A stretch of DNA of 64,000 nucleotides from an uncultured Pelagibacteraceae bacterium (lineage in GTDB: Bacteria > Pseudomonadota > Alphaproteobacteria > Pelagibacterales > Pelagibacteraceae): NCBI GenBank assembly GCA_902587755.1, contig CACIMN010000004.1:62001-126000 (forward strand), read 5' to 3'. Shown here in pieces: positions 34,365-47,541 of this stretch. The translations under genes and the position numbers were made by a program. Every line of letters starts with the position of its first letter. Position 1 is the first letter of the stretch. The notes beneath the pieces were generated by a model that saw only the letters and a program-made list of their open reading frames with translations, was not told the DNA's origin and did no database searches.

Positions 34365-35212
34365 TATTTTTCTCCACCAAATTTATAAGAGACAATTTTT
34401 ACATAATTCAACTGAGTGAAGTCAGAAAAAAAATTAATTTGTCCGTTGGAACTATCATCTATTTTTCCTATAGGTATCCCCGGCTTAAATAGACCCCCAA
34501 GTCCAGATGAGTAGACTATAATTTCTTTATTATTAAATGAATCTTTAAAATCAATTTGAGTATGTTCGATAGTTCCAAAATTACTTCCTGTTCCAGAAAC
34601 TACAACCTGTATATCATCTGGCTCTAAAACAGAGGGTATTTTACTATTAAGATCAGACAATAGTAATGCCCTTGAATTAGTATAATTTACTTCAATTATT
34701 TGGCCAACTAGATAAACATCATCAATAACAGCCATTCCAATTTTTACTTTATCTTTTGTGCCTTTATTTAATACTACTGATTTTAAATATGGACTGTCTT
34801 TATCAATTAAGACTCTGGCAAATATTTCTTCTGAATTTATACTTTCATCAAGTAACTCTCTAAGCTTTTCATTTTCTGCAGTTAAAAACTCATTTTGTAA
34901 TTTAAGTTGGTCAGAATTTTCTATTTTAATTAATTCTTTCTGATGACTTTCATACAAATCCATATGTGATTTGAATTTTGAAGTTATTTCTTTTAATTTA
35001 TTTTCTGGGATTGATGCAATATGAGATGATCTATAAATTACTTCATTAATTCCTAATTTAACAAATTGTATTGCTTTAAAATTTAAATTACTTAGAACAA
35101 TTACAAAAATTGATAAAATAATTAATGTTAGTAAAGAAAATTTTTGCTTATCTTTTTTTTTTAAAAAAGCTGACCTAATGGCAATTACAAAATCATCTCT
35201 GCCAGCAGCCAT
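34364..35212 (-). CDS. mreC: rod shape-determining protein MreC
   Basis: A 282-residue protein with a cytoplasmic N-terminus, one membrane helix (about residues 25-45), a coiled coil rich in Lys, Glu and Leu (about 85-120) and a C-terminal beta domain. These match MreC, which scaffolds PBP2 in the periplasm. It lies between mreB and mreD. Confidence 0.92.
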   Translation of the reverse strand: MAAGRDDFVIAIRSAFLKKKDKQKFSLLTLIILSIFVIVLSNLNFKAIQFVKLGINEVIYRSSHIASIPENKLKEITSKFKSHMDLYESHQKELIKIENSDQLKLQNEFLTAENEKLRELLDESINSEEIFARVLIDKDSPYLKSVVLNKGTKDKVKIGMAVIDDVYLVGQIIEVNYTNSRALLLSDLNSKIPSVLEPDDIQVVVSGTGSNFGTIEHTQIDFKDSFNNKEIIVYSSGLGGLFKPGIPIGKIDDSSNGQINFFSDFTQLNYVKIVSYKFGGEK

Positions 35213-35217
35213 TTTTC

Positions 35218-37823
<2,606 letters not shown>

Positions 37824-37845
37824 AACTAAAATTTTTAGAAAATCT

Positions 37846-37873
37846 ATAATACAATCTATGAGAGAGATTGCAA
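37846..37873 (-). promoter_or_regulatory. candidate promoter for leuA-mreBCD-mrdA-rodA
   Basis: On the minus strand TTGCAA (37873-37868) and TATTAT (37851-37846) are separated by 16 bases. This would give a leader of about 15 bases before the leuA ATG. It lies in the only intergenic gap upstream of leuA, a 102-base stretch that otherwise holds nothing recognisable. Confidence 0.45.
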
Positions 37874-37925
37874 AATAATTAGTTAAATAATTAATTTTAA
37901 TCGACCATTTTAGGCTTACGAAAAA

Positions 37926-39608
37926 TTAATTATAAATAGACTCAATTTTAGGCATTAACCGTAAAAGCTCTTTTGTATATTCATGGTCGGGTTTTAAAAA
38001 TAAATCCTCAGTGTTTGAAACCTCACACAATTTGCCATCTTTTAAGACTCCAATTCTATCGCACATTTGTCTAACAACCGGTAGGTCATGGCTAATAAAT
38101 AAGATTGTTAAATTTAATTGTTCTTGTAGATCTTTAAGTAAATTTAATATTTGGGCTTGTATACTTACATCCAAAGCAGAGGTAGGTTCGTCACAAACCA
38201 AAAGTCTTGGTTGTGTCGCAAGTGCTCTTGCAATTGATATTCTCTGTCTCTGTCCTCCTGAAAATTCATGTGGATATCGATCTGCAGATTTTTGAGTTAA
38301 TTCTACAGACTCAAGTAAGTCATAAATATAATTATTTAAATCTATATTTGATATGGATGGGTTGTGAAGTGTGATCGGTTCTGCAATTATATCTTTCACT
38401 TTTAATCTTCCATTTAGTGAAGAATAAGGATCTTGAAATATCATTTGAATTTGTTTTCTAAATTTCATTAATTCTGATCTTTGTTTTATTTTTGTAATAC
38501 AAACGTTGTCAAAGAAGATATTTCCAGAAGAAGGTTTAAATAAATTTACAATCATTTTTGCAATTGTAGATTTTCCACTTCCACTTTCTCCTACTAAGCC
38601 AAAAGACTCACCTTCTTTTATATCAAAAGAAACATCATTAACAGCCATCACAGAATTCTTAGAACTTTCTGTAAAAAAATTATCGTCAAAACTTTTACTC
38701 AAATTTTTTATCTGTACTAAATCTTGATCTATTATTACTGTTTTTGTCCATCTATTTAATATTTTGATATTACTTTCTTTTTTGTCACTGTTTTCTTTTT
38801 CAACTATTACAAATCTTGAAATTTTTTTGTTAGTTGGTGGAACTGAACTTACTAAGCTTTTAGTATAATTTTCTTGTGGTTTAGTTAATATTTTTTTGGT
38901 TTCACCAATTTCAACTAAATTGCCACTTTTCATAACTGCAACTCGATCTGCAGTTTCAGCTATAACCCCCATGTCATGAGTAATTAATATGACCGCAAGG
39001 TTTCTTTCTTTTGTTAATTTTTTAATTAGTTCTAAAATCTGAGATTGAATTGATACATCTAATGCTGTTGTTGGTTCATCTGCAATTAACAATTCTGGTT
39101 CGCAACATAGAGCTAAAGAAATTACTACTCTCTGTCTCATTCCACCTGAGAATTGGTGAGGATAATTATCAAATCTTTTCTCCGCATCTTTTATACCAAC
39201 CTCTTTTAATAAATTTAAAGATTTATTTTTTGCTTCTTCTTTGCTTAATTGTAGATGAGTTTGAATTGTTTCAATTAACTGTTCCCCAACTGTAAGAATT
39301 GGGTTAAGTGAAGTTTGAGGATCTTGAAATATCAATCCAATTTTATTTCCTCTGTATTTAACAGTGCTTTCAGAATTTTCATGAATGTTAAGATCACCTA
39401 AAATTACTGAGCCACTAGATAACTTACCTGGCTCATCAATTAAATTTATAATAGCGTTTCCTACTGTACTTTTTCCTGATCCAGACTCTCCAACTAATCC
39501 TAAAATTTCTCCTTTATTAACCTCAATATTCACATTCTTAGCAGCATTAACTGTTTCTTTTCTCATTTGGTAATCAACACTAAGATTGTTTATTTTTAAG
39601 AATGTCAT
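37926..39608 (-). CDS. dipeptide/oligopeptide-type ABC transporter, fused dual ATP-binding protein
   Basis: A 560-residue protein with two complete ABC ATPase domains. Domain 1 (about 5-255) has GESGSGKST, the signature FSGGMRQRV and LLIADEPTTALD; domain 2 (about 300-550) has GESGSGKST, FSGGQRQRI and LLVCDEPTSALD. Peptide importers usually encode these as separate DppD and DppF proteins, so this is a fusion, as in YejF or GsiA. The ATG at 39608 overlaps the permease stop by four bases (ATGA); an upstream in-frame extension is not used. It energises the permeases encoded just before it. Confidence 0.93.
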   Translation of the reverse strand: MTFLKINNLSVDYQMRKETVNAAKNVNIEVNKGEILGLVGESGSGKSTVGNAIINLIDEPGKLSSGSVILGDLNIHENSESTVKYRGNKIGLIFQDPQTSLNPILTVGEQLIETIQTHLQLSKEEAKNKSLNLLKEVGIKDAEKRFDNYPHQFSGGMRQRVVISLALCCEPELLIADEPTTALDVSIQSQILELIKKLTKERNLAVILITHDMGVIAETADRVAVMKSGNLVEIGETKKILTKPQENYTKSLVSSVPPTNKKISRFVIVEKENSDKKESNIKILNRWTKTVIIDQDLVQIKNLSKSFDDNFFTESSKNSVMAVNDVSFDIKEGESFGLVGESGSGKSTIAKMIVNLFKPSSGNIFFDNVCITKIKQRSELMKFRKQIQMIFQDPYSSLNGRLKVKDIIAEPITLHNPSISNIDLNNYIYDLLESVELTQKSADRYPHEFSGGQRQRISIARALATQPRLLVCDEPTSALDVSIQAQILNLLKDLQEQLNLTILFISHDLPVVRQMCDRIGVLKDGKLCEVSNTEDLFLKPDHEYTKELLRLMPKIESIYN

Positions 39609-40534
39609 TTTTTTAATTTTGGATTTAAAGTATCTCTCATCCAATCCCCTAATAAATTAATTGAAAATGCTAAAATAACTAAGAAAATTGCTGGAAAAAA
39701 AGTTATCCACCACTCTCCTGAAAATAAAAAGTCATTACCAAGTCGTATCAATGTCCCTAAAGAAGGTGTTGTTGGAGGTACGCCAACTCCTAAAAAACTT
39801 AAAGTAGACTCAGCTAAAATAGCAAGAGCTAAACCAATAGTTCCAATTACTAACACTGGTCTTAAAATATTTGGTAAAATATGTTTAAACATAATAATTA
39901 TATTAGAAACCCCAATTATTGTTGATGCTGAAACATAGTCTTTATTTTTTTCTACCAAAGTTGCAGCTCTAGAAACTCTAGCAAATTGTGGCCACTCTGA
40001 AATCCCGATTGCAAATATTAAAACATAAATTGCCATTTCATCATGCATTTCTCTTGAGATTAATCCTCTTGCTATTCCATCAACCAACAACGCCATCAAA
40101 ATACTTGGTACTGTTAACTGAACATCAGTTAATCTCATTACTATCATTTCATATTTTCCCCCAAAAAATCCTGCTGTTAATCCCAATCCAACTCCAAGAA
40201 TTAAGCTAAAAATTATCGCAGAAAAACCTACTATTAAAGAAATCCTACATCCATACAAAATTGTTGATAACATATCTCTTCCTTGTCCATCAGTACCTAA
40301 AATAAATTTAGCAATACCATCTTCTGTCCACGAAGGTGGTGTAAATGCATCCATCAATGATAGAGAGGATGGGTCAAAGGGATTGTAAGGTGTTACGAGC
40401 TCAACAAAAAAAGAACAGAAAAAAATTATAAATAAGATTGTAGATGATACAATGGCAGTAGGCGATTTAATAAAGCTATGATAAATATCATTATCTTTGA
40501 TTCTTTCCCAAGTACTTAAAGTTTTGTTATCCAC
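39605..40534 (-). CDS. dipeptide/oligopeptide-type ABC transporter permease (DppC-like)
   Basis: A 309-residue permease with an N-terminal OppC-type helix, about six membrane segments in total and the EAA coupling loop (around KDYVSASTIIGVSN) near residue 200. It pairs with the DppB-like subunit. It overlaps that gene by eight bases and the ATPase gene by four. Confidence 0.92.
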   Translation of the reverse strand: MDNKTLSTWERIKDNDIYHSFIKSPTAIVSSTILFIIFFCSFFVELVTPYNPFDPSSLSLMDAFTPPSWTEDGIAKFILGTDGQGRDMLSTILYGCRISLIVGFSAIIFSLILGVGLGLTAGFFGGKYEMIVMRLTDVQLTVPSILMALLVDGIARGLISREMHDEMAIYVLIFAIGISEWPQFARVSRAATLVEKNKDYVSASTIIGVSNIIIMFKHILPNILRPVLVIGTIGLALAILAESTLSFLGVGVPPTTPSLGTLIRLGNDFLFSGEWWITFFPAIFLVILAFSINLLGDWMRDTLNPKLKK

Positions 40535-41510
40535 TTGCAGTATCTCCTTTAACTCTTATTCTTGGATCAATTAAATAATAAAGAATATCAACTATAAAAT
40601 TTATCATTACAAAAACAAAAGCTATAAAAACTAAATAAGCTGACATGATTGGTATATCTACAAATTGAACTGCTTGAATAAATAAGAAGCCCATACCAGG
40701 CCATTGAAAAACAGTTTCGGTAATAATTGAAAACGCAATTAGAGTTCCGATATTTATTCCTGCTATAGTTATTACTGGTATCAATCCATTTTTTAATGCA
40801 TGTTTGTATTTAATACTATTTTCACTAATACCTCGAGCACGCGCAAATTTAATATAATCTGTTTGTAATATTTCCATCATCTCTGCTCGTACAAGTCTGA
40901 TGATATAAGTCATTTGGAAAAGACTTAATGTTACTGAAGGAAGTATAATTGCTTTAAGTCCAGAGACTGTTAAAAATCCTGTAGTCCAAAAACCTAAATC
41001 TACAACTTCTCCTCTTCCAAAAGAAGGTAATATTCCTAAGATTACTGCAAACAAATATATAAATAATATACCAATTACAAATGTGGGAAGCGAAACCCCC
41101 AACAAGGAGACTGCCAAAACAAAATCGCTTAAAAAGCCTTTTCGATTTATGCCGGTATAAACTCCTAATAATGTACCAGTTATAAGAGCAATTAGTGCTG
41201 AAATAACCACAAGTTCAATAGTTGCAGGCAATCTTTCAACTATTAATTCTGAAACAGGTCTTCTTAATTGATATGAAATTCCAAACTCACCCTTTGAAGC
41301 ATTAACTATAAATCTTGAAAATTGAACATGAATTGGATCCATCAAACCTAATGTTTCTCTTAATTCTGCTCTTTCCTCATCAGAGGTTTCTTCTCCAACC
41401 ATGTTATTAATCGGATCTCCAACAAAATTAAATAAAGAGAAAGACACAAAGGCGACAACCAACATCACCAAAGCAGATTGAAACAGCCTTTTAAAAAAAT
41501 ATTTTATCAA
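40527..41510 (-). CDS. dipeptide/oligopeptide-type ABC transporter permease (DppB-like)
   Basis: A 327-residue permease starting MIKYFFKRLFQS, with the DppB-type EAA loop around DYIKFARARGISE and about six helices. The start is TTG; no ATG lies nearby in frame, and the N-terminus matches the family from this codon. It forms the channel with the DppC-like protein. A hairpin separates it from the binding-protein gene. Confidence 0.9.
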   Translation of the reverse strand: MIKYFFKRLFQSALVMLVVAFVSFSLFNFVGDPINNMVGEETSDEERAELRETLGLMDPIHVQFSRFIVNASKGEFGISYQLRRPVSELIVERLPATIELVVISALIALITGTLLGVYTGINRKGFLSDFVLAVSLLGVSLPTFVIGILFIYLFAVILGILPSFGRGEVVDLGFWTTGFLTVSGLKAIILPSVTLSLFQMTYIIRLVRAEMMEILQTDYIKFARARGISENSIKYKHALKNGLIPVITIAGINIGTLIAFSIITETVFQWPGMGFLFIQAVQFVDIPIMSAYLVFIAFVFVMINFIVDILYYLIDPRIRVKGDTASG

Positions 41511-41530
41511 TTTGTGAAGGTTTAAACTTG

Positions 41531-41558
41531 CAAGCCCTTTAAAAATTTAAAGGGCTTG
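41531..41558 (-). terminator. hairpin between binding-protein and permease genes
   Basis: A perfect 13-base inverted repeat, CAAGCCCTTTAAA (41531-41543) and TTTAAAGGGCTTG (41546-41558), lies 14 bases after the binding-protein stop. Only a short T stretch follows on the minus strand, so it is a weak terminator or an mRNA-stabilising element. Either would raise binding protein over permease, like the stronger hairpin after the livK gene at 23713-23743. Confidence 0.6.
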
Positions 41559-41571
41559 TAATAATTTTTAA

Positions 41572-43134
41572 TTAGTTAAAACTAGCAGTTCTGAATAACG
41601 GCTCGTTATTCGGTCTGATAGGAACATTAACATTGCTTTTAGATGCCCAAGATATTACTTGGTGATGTAAAGGAAGATAAGAAATATCATCTTTTACAAT
41701 TTTCCAGGCTTTTGCAATTGCAGCATTTCTTTTATCTAAATCAACTTCACCTTCCATAACTCTAATTGCAGCATCAACATCAGCGTTACTAAAATTAACT
41801 TTGTTCCAGCTAGCACCAGATTCATACAGGTAATGGAAAACATAGTGACTATCTAAAGTTGGAACACCCCATCCTAGCATATAGAAATCACCTTGATCAT
41901 CTTTAAGCTCTTTGAAGTGTTTACTTTTAGTTTGAGCAAATAAGTTAACGTTAACTCCAATTTTACCCAACATTCCAACAACTGCAGTACAAATTGCTTC
42001 ATCGTTTACATATCTGTCATTAGGACATCTAAGTTCAACGTCAAAACCATTAGGATAACCCGCATTAGCTAAAAGTTTTTTTGCAGCATTAACATCGTAA
42101 GGTAATCTTTTATCAAGATCAGCTGTGTATCCATTTACACCTGGGAAAGTTATAATTCCTGCTGGTTCACTTAAACCTCTCATAACTTTTTTCTTGATCG
42201 CTTCAATATCAATTGCTTGATAAAGAGCTTGTCTTACTTCTTTTTTCTTAAACGGATTATCACCTGTATTTCCAGTTCTTAATTTGTCAGCTGCTTGATC
42301 CATACCTAAGAAAATTGTTCTCATTTGAGCTGTACTTTCAACTTTATGACCTGAAGAAGATCCGATTCTTTTTAAGTCTTGAACAGGAGCATCAGTAACT
42401 ATATCAATTTCACCAGATAATAAGGCTGCTACTCTTGTAGCTGCATTTTTAATAGGCATTAATTCAATTTGAGTTACTTTTTTGTCCTTCATTTCACCCC
42501 ACCAATGTTTATTTCTTTTAAACACTGTCTTGGTGTTAGGCTCTCTTAAAGTTATTTTAAAAGGACCAGTTCCCATAGCATTAGTAGCAGAGAAAGTTTC
42601 TTGTCCTGCATCCCAATTTTGTGGAGACATTGCAAAGTTTTTCTCTGACCAAGCTTTAGACATTATAAAAATGTTTGATAGTTGGTTTAAAAGAATAGGA
42701 TTTGGTTTACTTGTAGTTATTTTAACAGAGTAATCTCCAACCGCTTCAACATTAGCAACAGTGCTGATGTATTCTTTAAAGTCAGATGTTCTTTGCTTAG
42801 CTCTTAATATACTAAAAACAACATCTGCTGATGTCATTCCAGAACCATCTGAAAACTTAGCATCTTCTCTTAAAGTAAAAATCCAAGTATTTGGATCAGT
42901 AGCTTTCCATTTTGTTGCTAAAGCAGGCCCTATTTTCATGTCCAAGCCTCTTTGAACTAGAGCTTCGTACACTTGTCTAGATACTTGAGTAGTTGGACCC
43001 TCATTTTGTGCATGTGGATCTAGTGTTAAACTGTCTCCTTGCATAGACCATTTGATAGTTTTTGCCCATGCTGAAGAAAATCCGAATACTAGAACTAATG
43101 ACAATAGTATTCTTACTATATTTTTAGTCTTCAT
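41572..43134 (-). CDS. dipeptide/oligopeptide-type ABC transporter substrate-binding protein
   Basis: A 520-residue SBP_bac_5 protein with a signal peptide cleaved probably after SSAWA (residues 20-24), giving KTIKWSMQGDSLTLDPHA as mature start. The family binds peptides, opines, glutathione, nickel or oligosaccharides; the ligand is not readable. GAGGGG precedes the ATG as a ribosome site. It is the first gene of the importer operon. Confidence 0.93.
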   Translation of the reverse strand: MKTKNIVRILLSLVLVFGFSSAWAKTIKWSMQGDSLTLDPHAQNEGPTTQVSRQVYEALVQRGLDMKIGPALATKWKATDPNTWIFTLREDAKFSDGSGMTSADVVFSILRAKQRTSDFKEYISTVANVEAVGDYSVKITTSKPNPILLNQLSNIFIMSKAWSEKNFAMSPQNWDAGQETFSATNAMGTGPFKITLREPNTKTVFKRNKHWWGEMKDKKVTQIELMPIKNAATRVAALLSGEIDIVTDAPVQDLKRIGSSSGHKVESTAQMRTIFLGMDQAADKLRTGNTGDNPFKKKEVRQALYQAIDIEAIKKKVMRGLSEPAGIITFPGVNGYTADLDKRLPYDVNAAKKLLANAGYPNGFDVELRCPNDRYVNDEAICTAVVGMLGKIGVNVNLFAQTKSKHFKELKDDQGDFYMLGWGVPTLDSHYVFHYLYESGASWNKVNFSNADVDAAIRVMEGEVDLDKRNAAIAKAWKIVKDDISYLPLHHQVISWASKSNVNVPIRPNNEPLFRTASFN

Positions 43135-43216
43135 TATTCCCCTCGTTTTTAAAATTTATTTAAAAAAGTATAAGTGAAATAATTGAATTATAGTAGCAAT
43201 AATTTACTGATAAAAT

Positions 43217-44257
<1,041 letters not shown>

Positions 44258-44806
44258 TTAATTAAATATTTTAGCACCTCTGGTCATAGCTACTGCCCCA
44301 GTTCTCGAAGTACTAATAAGTCCTAAGGGCTTTAATTTTTTATTCATTTTATCAATTTCTCTTCTAAGAGCGGTTATTTGAATTACTGCTGAAGTTTTTG
44401 TTTCATCTAATATTACTGGATTAAATTTTTTACAAGCTTTTAAACATTTATCTATTTTATTTTTTTTACCAACAACTTTAAATAAAGCCATTTCTTTAAA
44501 TATTACATCTTTATCTTCTCTTTTAAATTCAGCAACCTTATGAACTGGCACTAGCTTTGTTAACTGTAGTTTAATTTGATCTATTACCTGAGGTGTTCCA
44601 GTAGTAACAATTGTTATTCTTGAAATATTTTTTATAGCATCAACTTCAGCTACAGCTAATGACTCAATATTATATCCTCTTCCTGAAAATAGTCCGACTA
44701 CTCTCGCAAGAACACCGGCTTCGTTATCAACCCAAACAACGAAAATATAAGTCTCAGATTTCTGTTTTTTTGTAGGAATACTGTAAGCTGACTTTGATTT
44801 GGGCAT
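44258..44806 (-). CDS. ilvN: acetolactate synthase small regulatory subunit
   Basis: A 182-residue protein with an N-terminal ACT domain (VDNEAGVLARVVGLFSGRGY at about 26-45) and the C-terminal ALS_ss_C domain. It binds valine and modulates IlvB. It starts five bases after the ilvB stop. It is longer than the smallest IlvN proteins and equals the IlvH type. Confidence 0.95.
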   Translation of the reverse strand: MPKSKSAYSIPTKKQKSETYIFVVWVDNEAGVLARVVGLFSGRGYNIESLAVAEVDAIKNISRITIVTTGTPQVIDQIKLQLTKLVPVHKVAEFKREDKDVIFKEMALFKVVGKKNKIDKCLKACKKFNPVILDETKTSAVIQITALRREIDKMNKKLKPLGLISTSRTGAVAMTRGAKIFN

Positions 44807-44811
44807 TATTA

Positions 44812-46578
44812 TTATACTAGGGCTTTGCCTTTTCCTTTAATTTTATTATCCTCTTGATCATTTGGACCTAAGATCATCTGGTTATGAGGTTTTCCTGATG
44901 GAATCATTGGAAAGCAATTTTCATTAGGATCTACATGGCAATCAAATATAACAGGTCCATCGTAATCGATCATTTCTTGAATTTTATAATCAAGATCAGA
45001 TGGATTGTCAGCTTTAATTCCTTTGCAACCATAAGCTTCTGCCATTTTCATAAAATCTGGTAATGCTTCTGAATAACTTTCAGAATAATTTTTTTCATGC
45101 AGTAATTCCTGCCACTGTCTTACCATTCCCATATATTGATTGTTCAAAATAAATATTTTTATAGGGAGATTGTATTGAACTGCTGTAGACATTTCTTGCA
45201 TAGTCATTAAAACTGAAGCTTCTCCAGCAATATCAATTACTAATTTTTCAGGATGAGCAATTTGTACTCCAACCGCTGCTGGCAACCCATATCCCATAGT
45301 ACCTAATCCACCAGATGTCATCCATCTGTTTGGTTTATTAAATTTATAATGCTGAGCTGCCCACATTTGATGTTGACCCACTTCAGTAGTGACATAAGTG
45401 TCTTTACTCTTAGTTAATTCATAAAGTCTTTGAACAGCGTGTTGTGGTTTTATACTTTCATCGCTATTAACAAAATTAAGAGAATTTTTTTCTCTCCATT
45501 TTTCTATTTGTTCCCACCATTTAGCAATATTTGATTTATTTGATTTGCTATGACCATTTTTACTTTTTGAAATTGATTTATTAATTTTACTAATAACACT
45601 TGTAACATCTCCAACTATTGCAAGATCTACCTTGATAATTTTATTAATTGATGAGGGATCGATATCAATATGAACCTTTTTTGAATTTGGTGAGAACTCG
45701 TCTATTTTTCCAGTAATACGATCATCAAACCTAGCACCAATATTAATTAATAAATCACAATCATGCATTGCATTATTTGCTTCATAAGTCCCATGCATTC
45801 CAAGCATTCCTAAAAATTGATTATCATCTCCAGGGTATGCGCCCAAACCTTGAAGTGTAGAAGTAATTGGAAAACCAGTTAAATCCACAAATTCTCGTAG
45901 AGCTTGACTTGCTTTTGGTCCAGAGTTTATTACTCCTCCACCACTATAAATGATTGGTTTTTTTGCTTTGCTTAATAATTTTAGTAATTCATCAATTTGA
46001 TCTTGAGAAAATTTATTATGTATTTTTCCATTTAATTTTTTTTCTTTATTAGGTTTTTTATATTTTGTTTTTGCAAATTGAACATCTTTTGGAATATCAA
46101 TTAAAACTGGTCCAGGTCTTCCAGTTGTTGCAACTCTAAAAGCTTCATGCATAACTTTTGAAAGATCATTTATATCTTTAACTAACCAGTTGTGCTTCGT
46201 ACAAGGTCTTGTTATTCCTGTTGTGTCACATTCTTGAAAAGCATCAGTTCCAATTAAATGTGTTGGAACCTGACCAGAAATACAAACCAATGGAACTGAA
46301 TCCATATAAGCATCTGTTAAGGCAGTTACTACATTTGTAGCTCCAGGGCCAGATGTAACTAAAACAACTCCTGGTTTTCCAGAGGATCTTGCATACCCTT
46401 CGGCTGCATGGCCAGCTCCTTGTTCGTGTCTAACTAAAATATGTTTTATCGAAGGATGATTTTTTAGTTCATCATAAATTGGTAAAACTGCACCACCCGG
46501 ATAACCAAAGATATGCTCTACCTTTTGATCTTCAAGACACTTAAATACGATTTCTGCTCCAGTAAATAATTTTGGCAT
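44812..46578 (-). CDS. ilvB: acetolactate synthase large subunit
   Basis: A 588-residue ThDP enzyme with the catalytic Glu in VRHEQGAGHAAEGYAR, an FAD-binding middle domain, and a ThDP site in the C-terminal half (IAGEASVLMTMQEMS to ILNNQYMG). In that site the usual GDG reads GEA, a notable change because the Asp is normally an Mg ligand. It forms acetolactate or acetohydroxybutyrate for valine, leucine and isoleucine synthesis. ilvN and ilvC follow as an operon. Confidence 0.95.
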   Translation of the reverse strand: MPKLFTGAEIVFKCLEDQKVEHIFGYPGGAVLPIYDELKNHPSIKHILVRHEQGAGHAAEGYARSSGKPGVVLVTSGPGATNVVTALTDAYMDSVPLVCISGQVPTHLIGTDAFQECDTTGITRPCTKHNWLVKDINDLSKVMHEAFRVATTGRPGPVLIDIPKDVQFAKTKYKKPNKEKKLNGKIHNKFSQDQIDELLKLLSKAKKPIIYSGGGVINSGPKASQALREFVDLTGFPITSTLQGLGAYPGDDNQFLGMLGMHGTYEANNAMHDCDLLINIGARFDDRITGKIDEFSPNSKKVHIDIDPSSINKIIKVDLAIVGDVTSVISKINKSISKSKNGHSKSNKSNIAKWWEQIEKWREKNSLNFVNSDESIKPQHAVQRLYELTKSKDTYVTTEVGQHQMWAAQHYKFNKPNRWMTSGGLGTMGYGLPAAVGVQIAHPEKLVIDIAGEASVLMTMQEMSTAVQYNLPIKIFILNNQYMGMVRQWQELLHEKNYSESYSEALPDFMKMAEAYGCKGIKADNPSDLDYKIQEMIDYDGPVIFDCHVDPNENCFPMIPSGKPHNQMILGPNDQEDNKIKGKGKALV

Positions 46579-46583
46579 TATGC

Positions 46584-46613
46584 AATCTAGCTGAAGTTGT
46601 ACTGATTGGTCAA
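46584..46613 (-). promoter_or_regulatory. candidate promoter immediately before ilvB
   Basis: TTGACC (46613-46608) and TAGATT (46589-46584) are separated by 18 bases on the minus strand. Initiation about seven bases downstream would fall at or next to the ilvB ATG, giving a leaderless or near-leaderless message. No ribosome site is visible before ilvB, which agrees. The spacing is longer than ideal. Confidence 0.3.
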
Positions 46614-46630
46614 GTTTAAGAATGAAAATT

Positions 46631-47539
46631 TTAAATTTTTTTTAAAAATTCATTTATGTCTTTTGGCTTTAACTTTATCCAGCTCATCATGTTGCCTCTA
46701 GCCCAAGTACTTTGTCTTTTAGCGTATTGTCTTGTTTTTATGGCTATTTTATCTCTAGTATCATTCAAATTTTTTTGTTTTTTTAAATATTCTGTAATTT
46801 CATTAACTCCAATGGCCTTATTAGCACTTTTATCTTTTCTAACTCTTAGCTTTATGAAATTTTTTACCTCTTTAATTGCTCCATTTTCTATCATCTCACT
46901 TGTTCTTATATTGATGCGCTCAATTAACTCTTGTCTAGGGAAATCAATATAAACTTTAAAAAAATCATTTTCTACGAAGTGTGATTTCGTATTTTTAAAC
47001 CATTCGATTAGAGATTTTTTTGTAAACTTTTTAACTTCAAAAGCCCTGATAGACCTTTGAGTATCCGTAGGGTTTATTTTTCCTCTTGAGGATGGATCTA
47101 ATTTTAATAGTTTTTCGTAAAACTTCTTTTGTCCAAGTTTTTTTTGTAAAATTCTAATTTGATTTCTTAATTTTAATGATATATTTGGTATTTTAACTAA
47201 ACCATCAGTTAAAGCTTTAAAGTATAAACCTGTCCCTCCAACAAGAATTGGGGTTTTTTTTCTTTTTTGAACTTCCTTAATTTTTTTAATTACAAGCTTA
47301 AGCCAATCACCTGTGGAGAAGTTTTTTGTTACATTATGAAAACCATATAAATGATGTTTTATTTTCTTATATTTTTTAAGATCTGGTCTAGCTGTCAAAA
47401 TTTTAAGCTCTTTGTATACTTGCATGCTATCAGCATTAATAATCTCTCCATTAACCTTCTTTGCAATTTTAATTGCAAAACTTGATTTTCCTGAGGCTGT
47501 TGGTCCAGATATTAATATAATCTTGGATTTTAAATCCAT
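46631..47539 (-). CDS. miaA: tRNA dimethylallyltransferase
   Basis: A 302-residue MiaA with the P-loop SGPTASGKSSFA, the substrate motif NADSMQVYKEL, LVGGTGLYFKAL and a C-terminal tRNA-contact region with KTRQYAKRQSTWARG. It adds a dimethylallyl group to A37 of tRNAs that read UNN codons. It follows the degP-type gene by two bases; the linkage miaA-hflKC is common in proteobacteria. Confidence 0.95.
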   Translation of the reverse strand: MDLKSKIILISGPTASGKSSFAIKIAKKVNGEIINADSMQVYKELKILTARPDLKKYKKIKHHLYGFHNVTKNFSTGDWLKLVIKKIKEVQKRKKTPILVGGTGLYFKALTDGLVKIPNISLKLRNQIRILQKKLGQKKFYEKLLKLDPSSRGKINPTDTQRSIRAFEVKKFTKKSLIEWFKNTKSHFVENDFFKVYIDFPRQELIERINIRTSEMIENGAIKEVKNFIKLRVRKDKSANKAIGVNEITEYLKKQKNLNDTRDKIAIKTRQYAKRQSTWARGNMMSWIKLKPKDINEFLKKI

Positions 47540-47541
47540 TA

